Shown here: piece by piece, positions 58,235-64,000 of the stretch
How the letters are laid out: the number at the start of each line of letters is the position of its first letter
Position numbering within the stretch: position 1 is the first letter of the stretch
Assembly (NCBI GenBank): GCA_038025085.1
Contig: CM076143.1
Location: 14,307,501 to 14,371,500 of the forward strand
Origin: Tetragonia tetragonoides
Taxonomy: Eukaryota > Streptophyta > Magnoliopsida > Caryophyllales > Aizoaceae
Length of the DNA stretch: 64,000 nucleotides
Direction: 5' to 3'
Notes under the pieces: generated by a model
What the model was told of the DNA's origin: nothing
Database searches by the model: none
What the model saw: the letters and a program-made list of their open reading frames with translations, nothing else
Translations under genes and position numbers: made by a program

Positions 58235-61200
58235 TTACAGATTGCCCCAATTCCTCTGTATATCAATTATAGAGTAATCCCTAAAAGCCCCCGCAGCCTT
58301 AGCCCATAAGGAGGCTAAATAAGTAATCCTCTCCCAGAGCATCGCAGGAGTTGCTGAAAGTCCCTTAAACACTCGTGCATTCCTCTCTAACCAAATGCAC
58401 CACAAAATTGCAAAATAAGCATTGCGCCACAGCAACCTCCTCTCCTTACCACCCCCAAAGCCCCGGAAATGCACCTGTAAAAAGGCCTCAACACTAGAAG
58501 GATAAACAAACATCTCCCCCTGGATCAACCTACGCCAAAGACTCTGTGCCACATCACACCAAAGAAAAAGATGTGCAGAAGTCTCGCAGCTAGACCAGAC
58601 CGACATAACGAACACATATCTAGTGACAAAAGCACCCCGGGTCTCCTCCGCTGCCTTAAGTCGTTTGTATTAACCCTATCCAGCACTAAAGTCCACACAA
58701 ATGCCTTCACCTTCATAGGTACCTTTGCTTTCCAAATGTAGTACGCTAGAGGAAAACAAGGGAGAGGTGTCCCCAAATCCCGACAGAAGGACTTGCAAGA
58801 GAACTCCCCCGAAGGCTCCCCAATCCACCTCCTAGAGTCATCTGAGCTCGACAGCTGAATAGGCTCCACAAGAGTAAGAAGCGAAGTGAGTTCTTCCATC
58901 TCCCTATCATGAGGTGGCCGACGAAGATGTAAATTCCAGGAACCACTCTGTACCGAGAAAAAGTCAGCAACCATACCCCCACGTAGAGTGGTCAACTGAA
59001 ACAATCGAGGAAATATCGTACAAAACTGCTCACCCACCCTCCAATTATCCTCCCAAAACCTAATGCGTGCACCATTCCCAAGTACCAGCTCAACATGAGG
59101 AAGGAAGCACGGAAGGATTTGTGAAATAAACTTCCACGGACTAGCATGTGTATAAGTCCTGTAAACTGTGTGTCCCACCCATTCTGTTGCGTCCCATACC
59201 TACTTCGGATGACCCGATGCCAAAGACTTAGGCTCCCGTGGAAAACGCCAAAGCCATTTGCCCGCAAGGGCGATGTTTTTTGCCACCAACCTGTCCACAC
59301 CCAAACCACCCTCCTCCTTAGGGCGACACACCTTGTCCCAGCTCACCAAGTGATCCTTTTGCTCCCCATCCACACCAGTCCAGAGGAAGTCTCTCATGAG
59401 TTTCTCGATCCTATTAGCTACGGCTACTGGAATCCGAAACAAAGAGAGATAATACAGCGGAATGCTAGAAAGACAAGATTGGATTAGTGTAATCCTGCCC
59501 CCGAACGAGAAATAAACTCGCTTCCAACCATCCAAGCGCCTGGACACCCGCTGCACAACTGGCTCCCAAAAAGCCTCCGAACGTGGGTTACCTCCTAAAG
59601 GCACACCCAAGTAGGTAAGTGGCCACTCCTGTATTTGACAGCCTGCCAAACCTGCTATCGTCGTCAAAAAGTCGTTACCCACATTTATCCCAGCCACACT
59701 ACATTTCGCAAGATTGATTCTCATCCCTGAAATCACCTCAAAAATTTGCAAGATTGTCAAAACATTCTTAAATTTCTCAAGATCCGCATCCAAGAAGAGG
59801 ATAGTGTCATCCTCAAACTGAAGGTGAGAGACATGCACCCCCTCCCGACCCACTTTCAGACCAGCAACGACTCCCGTCTCAATACCTCTCTCCAACATCC
59901 TATTGAGCACATCTACCACCAGCGTAAACAGAAAAGGCGACAATGGATCGCCTTGGCTCAAACCCCTAGAGGAAGAAAACCACTCCCTGGGCGCTCCATT
60001 TACGAGCACAGAAAAGTGAGCATTCGAAAAACAACCCCTAATCCACCGCCTCCATAGTAACCCAAAACCTTTCCTCTCGAGTACGCTATCAAGGAAACGC
60101 CAACTCACCCTATCATAAGCCTTCTCAAAGTCTAGCTTGAAAACAATACCCTGTGATCCTCTACGCCTCGCATCATCCACCGTCTCATTAGCCACCAAAG
60201 AAGCATCCAAAATCTGTCTCCCCTCCACAAACGCGCTCTGAGAGTAGGAAATGGTAGTAGCCAGAGCTTTCCCTATCCGCACAGAGAGGACTTTCGTGAT
60301 TATTTTATAAACACTAGTAATGAGGCTGATAGGACGAAAGTCCTTAACTTTTATAGAACGATCCTTCTTTGGAACTAATGTGATGAAATTAGAATTGATA
60401 CCCCTGCCAAGAACCCCCTGTACATGAAATTCTTCAAAAACATGAAGAAGATCATCTTTAATCACCTCCCAACAAACCTGAAAAAAGCCCATTGTGAAGC
60501 CATCGGGACCCGGGGTTTTCTCTCGATCCATACTGAACACCGCTGCTCTAACCTCCTCTAGCTCAAAAGGGCGTTCTAGACGAGCCGCCATAATTGGTGA
60601 AATTGGGCTCCAGTCCAACCCCTCAATACGAGGTCGTAACATTTCCTCCTCGCTAAAAAGTGAGCGATAGTATGAAGTAATCTCACGGCTGATCTCCCCC
60701 ACATTGGTAACCACATCCCCATCATCATTCTCCAACTCCTTAATAAAACCCCTTCTCCTCCTCCCATTGACTACCTTAAAGAAAAGCCTCGAATTTGTGT
60801 CTCCTTCTTTAGCCCACCTCACTTTCATTTTCTGTCGTCGACACTGCTTCTCCCTCAAAAGCACCTCCTGAAAATCATTTTTCAACTCAACACTCTTGCG
60901 TACAAGCTCCTCACCCCCCTCTACGTTGCTAATTGACTGATCCACTACGGCAATCTCACTCAACAACTCATTCTTTCTCTGGTTAATGTCCCCGAAAACC
61001 TCCTTATTCCACCCTTTGAGGTGCTCCTTAACAAATTTCAATTTCCTCATGAAACAATAGCCCTGCCACCCCTGGACCTCACAAGTGCCCCACCATTCAG
61101 CCACCTTCCTACGGAAATTCTGATGTAAAGTCCACATATTCTCAAAGCGAAATGGGGCTGGACCCCATTGCACCGGCCTGGATTGAAGGGTTATCGGAAA

Positions 61201-61844
61201 GTGGTCGGAGCAAGGGCGCGAGAACACCTCCTGTGACAACAAAGGAAACTCATCTTCAACCGCATTAGTGAACAAAAACCGATCCAACCTCGAAGAAGCA
61301 CACCGTCGCCCACTAACACTCCATGTAAACTGTGCATTTTGCAGTGGAGGATCCCGCAACTCGCACTCCCTAATAACTGTGTTAAACTCCCTCATATCAC
61401 CCAACCCACCAGAACGCCCTAGTCGCTCTCCCACACTGCGAACAACATTGAAATCTCCCCCGAGAATCCAGTGTGGGGAGCAAAGCTAGATCGTCGTTCA
61501 GAATGTCTACACGGGCCATACACTGAGGTAAACCACCATTCCCCTCTACCTCGAATGTTCAAACACACCGTCACAGAAAAACAGCCCAAAACGACATCGA
61601 CCTTGACAGCAAACCTAGTATCCCACATTACCAAGATTCCTCCAGAGGCCCCCAAAGACGGAAGAACCACCCAGTCCTTGTCTCGTGAGTCCCAGCAACT
61701 CCTAACAAAAAAAGAATCTGCAACCTCCACCTTTGTTTCCTGTAAAAACACAACATCGGGAGAGATTTTAGAGACAACCTCTCTCACCATATCCCGCTTA
61801 TTACTCCTTCCTAACCCATTAACATTCCAGCTCAAAATCTTCAT
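58235..61844 (-). pseudogene. LINE ORF2: AP-type endonuclease, reverse transcriptase, zf-RVT; several frame breaks
   Basis: Starts ATG 61844 with MKILSWNVNGLG and FLQETK, the N-terminal half of the endonuclease. A small deletion near 61480-61500 shifts frame. It continues from about 61470 (WILGGDFNVV...LDRFLF...CSDHFPI) into the RT (LVPKKDRSIKVKDFRPISL, KLDFEKAYDRVSW, SQGDPLSPFLF). The catalytic box reads FEDD (59806-59817) instead of FADD. Another frameshift near 59215 and one near 58600 separate the zf-RVT blocks (YYIWKAKVPMKVKAFVWTLVL; SAHLFLWCDVAQSLWRRL). The end is NWGNL. The open part is long, so decay is recent, but these changes should abolish activity. Confidence 0.9.
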
Positions 61845-62137
61845 AAAGAACGACTACGACCCCTCCTACGGCCACTCTCCTTGCCATAATTAACACTGCT
61901 CTGTAGATTACGAAGTTCCTTCTCCCAATTTTTCCCTTTCTTCCGAGAGTGCACCTTTTCACCCACACTCACCTGCATTTCCTTCTCCGAGACATCATAC
62001 AGCTGACATCGCATGAGCCCAAGAACCGCCTGCGGGTCTCGGTCATCAACACCCGGGCCTGTCAGTGGTGCTAACTCAATAACACCATCTACAAGGAGCT
62101 CCGTCTCAGCATCCTCATCATCAAATTCACTGAACAA
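61841..62137 (-). pseudogene. LINE ORF1 C-terminal remnant
   Basis: About 100 codons in front of ORF2: first acidic (FSEFDDEDAETELL), then basic (RRRGRSRSL). Its TGA stop (61841-61843) overlaps the ORF2 ATG (61842-61844) in ATGA. The 5' part of ORF1 and the 5' UTR are missing because of truncation. Confidence 0.65.
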
Positions 62138-62153
62138 ATCATCATCGTCTTCC

Positions 62154-63770
62154 CATAACTGTAAATACAGTTGCAGAACCCAGACTGGTCATAGTGGGTT
62201 TAACTTTGAATGGCATCCTGGGCCTCTTGGCAGGTCTGGTTCAGTTACTGTATTGAATATGCAAAAGATCCAGGTTAGGGTGAGCCGGCTAAAATTGCTG
62301 CAAATCAGATGTTTAGTTACCCTGCAAGTTCAGCTTAGTTTTCCTAGCAAATGAGGGTCTTGAACAGTTGATCTCTTGTGCTACATGAGAACTTTGTTCT
62401 TTTGGTGATTCTATTGTTCTATTACTTTATCTAAACAAACTTTAAGAATTTGACTCATGTAAATGTGTAATAATTATGTAGTATACAATTATTTATTTGA
62501 GTTATTGTTACTTTATGTTCTTTTTAAATATGAAAGTGTCTATAGATGACTTAGTGGCTGGGTCTGCGTGCCCTAGCTAGGATCCAGGCTCCAGACCGTC
62601 CAGTTTTGAACACTACATGTGTAGCTACTTTGGTTATTGAAATAGCATATAATTATATCATGATTTTAGACAGTTACCTGAAGGCTTTCTACATAATAGC
62701 AACTCAGCAAGCTAAAAATTGCACCCAAGAAAAATAAGGAAAGGAAAAAGAAGAAAGAAGCACGTTACGACCTACATTGGTCTGATGCAAGGCTGGCTAA
62801 ATGATAAGGGGTTCCTTTGTTTTAGAAGATTCTTAGACAAATTGATAATTGAGAACTTAGATGTGCTAAGAACAATTTAGGATTTGACACACCTAAATAG
62901 GACTTAAGCTTGCCGAACTCCCTTGAGATATATACCCCTGAAAGGCAATTAAACATTGAAGGCAAACTTCAAAGGATTAAGCACACTATTTCTCACTTGG
63001 GATACTAATCCCTAAGTATTTTAGTGATGACTAGTGTTTGAGTCAGGAGGAAATGTTATTAGCCTGCAATTCAGTCATCGAATCTGAGTTTCTAGATTGA
63101 AATTTGAGCATATAGAGTAGAAAACATCTGTTGCCTAGCTAAGTAATCAGAGTACTGAGAAACAATCACTGAAAAATACAAGAAAACATATTACTACAAA
63201 CTCAAATATTGAAACAAAAAGGTATATGTAATGCCTGCTCAGCTGCTGCTGCTGTACCTTGGTCGCGATCAATCAAGTGGACGATAATCCATTCTGCGCT
63301 CCTATGGGTTGATTCATAGGCTGAGAGCTGCATATTTGAATGATTCTTCTAAGTTGCATTGCAGTAAGAATCAGATTTAAGCCCTATTCTCATTCAAATG
63401 CTGAGATTTAGTTAGACCATTGATTTCAGAATTTTCCTAACAGTATGACAAGGTAAACCTGCATATAATGTAGCTCTAGCTTCACTTTCTTCCAAGGGCT
63501 TGGTCGAGAAGGCATGAACTTGCATCTCGTTCAATGATTGGTATTAAGAAACAGGCTAGGTGAAGATTGTTGAGGAAATGAAGAAAAGTTAACTGTTTTT
63601 TCTTTTTATGTTTGCTCTAGGATTGTACTCAGGAGTCTGTTGAATCTTTTCTTGGTCTATTCTAGCTGAATAGCATTAGGGTTATGCTGGCTATGAGTTT
63701 CTGTGAATTTCTGTTTTAGGCTATCTGGATTTTGTTGGAAAATGGCATAGAAAAGCTTATGCTTTAATAT
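62154..63770 (+). other. continuation of intron 4, hydrolase copy 2
   Basis: 62154-62250 and about 63025-63765 match copy 1. The roughly 770 bp between differ from copy 1 and hold no recognisable gene. The homology then stops abruptly. Confidence 0.75.
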
Positions 63771-64000
63771 AGGATTTTTTGCCTAAAACTACCTTCGGTT
63801 TAGCACATTTTGAAAATAACTACCTTTGTTTCGCGAATTTGTCGAAAACTACCTTCTTTCCTGTTTTTTTTGCGAAAGACTACCATTTGACGGTAAAATC
63901 ACTAACGGGGTTAACTTTAAGTGTAAAATACCATATTACCCCTCACTTAAGTTAGTTGACTGAGTCAACCCTCTCTTTACCCCCTTTTATTTCCCCCCCC
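63771..64000. mobile_element. start of an unidentified inserted element
   Basis: Copy 1 homology ends at about 63765 and is replaced by sequence with repeated AAAACTACCTT motifs (about 63786, 63848, 63880) and an AACGGGGTTAAC motif. The repeated terminal motif resembles the ends of non-autonomous TIR elements such as the one at 18920. Only one end is in the window, so class and size are unknown. Confidence 0.45.

Larger units (their letters stand above)
58142..62153 (-). mobile_element. 4-kb LINE, nearly complete ORF2, inserted antisense in hydrolase copy 2
   Basis: A poly-T (poly-A on the minus strand) at 58142-58158 marks the 3' end; the 5' end near 62153 lies within ORF1. From 5' to 3' on the minus strand: the ORF1 tail, endonuclease, reverse transcriptase and zf-RVT. 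The flanks match copy 1 (GGTCCAGATTTTGT at left; CATAACTGTAAATACAG at right). The 12 bases between them in copy 1 are absent and no TSD is seen. It is opposite in orientation to the gene. Confidence 0.92.

Overview
This window is nuclear DNA of a flowering plant, probably a eudicot: genes have GT-AG introns, two genes belong to plant-typical families (a bHLH041-type transcription factor, a DEAH5/PRP22-type helicase), and most of the rest is plant transposable-element sequence (L1-type LINEs, Copia, Gypsy, Mutator-like, hAT, Tourist-like and Stowaway-like elements). I cannot name the species.

Layout. At 455-5574 (+) is a complete two-exon PRP22/DHX8-type spliceosomal DEAH-box helicase. A 5'-truncated LINE (5779-8833) with a 10-bp target-site duplication (TSD) sits about 200 bp behind its stop. 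From 8.8 to 16.3 kb I see no gene, only a LINE relic and two related foldback MITEs. At 16.3-21.6 kb is a decayed Mutator-like element (MULE) of the SWIM+OTU type, with another 979-bp transposon inside one intron, followed by a small element with similar ends. At 22.1-23.6 kb are two hAT-type elements with 8-bp TSDs and a Stowaway-like MITE. At 25441-29978 (-) is a complete eight-exon bHLH gene of 563 codons, including a 15-nt microexon, with a SINE, a minisatellite and a MITE in its introns.

At 33.5-39.6 kb is a minus-strand Gypsy-type element (1.48-kb LTRs, only about 0.85 kb internal). Its left LTR is split by a complete non-autonomous Copia element (34599-37270, TSD CAGAG). Its right LTR ends 9 bp into the footprint of the same Copia insertion, where it is joined to a second decayed MULE (39.6-42.3 kb) that carries a GC-rich 28-bp repeat array.

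From 43.1 kb to the end is a tandem duplication of an alpha/beta-hydrolase gene. Copy 1 (43288-52808, +) is complete: 7 exons, 266 aa, with a visible Ser/Asp/His triad. Copy 2 shows exons 1-4 (53724-55751); its fourth intron is swollen by two LINE insertions absent from copy 1, and exons 5-7 should lie beyond the window. Copy 1 provides the empty sites, so those LINEs can be placed after the duplication.

The genes do not form an operon or pathway. The main stories are one housekeeping splicing gene, one transcription factor, one recent tandem gene duplication, and several layers of nested transposons. The most unusual sequence is an array of about 18 short hairpins in the Copia element whose stems differ by compensating base changes. 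All splice sites were inferred by eye from conserved protein continuity, GT/AG ends and phase.
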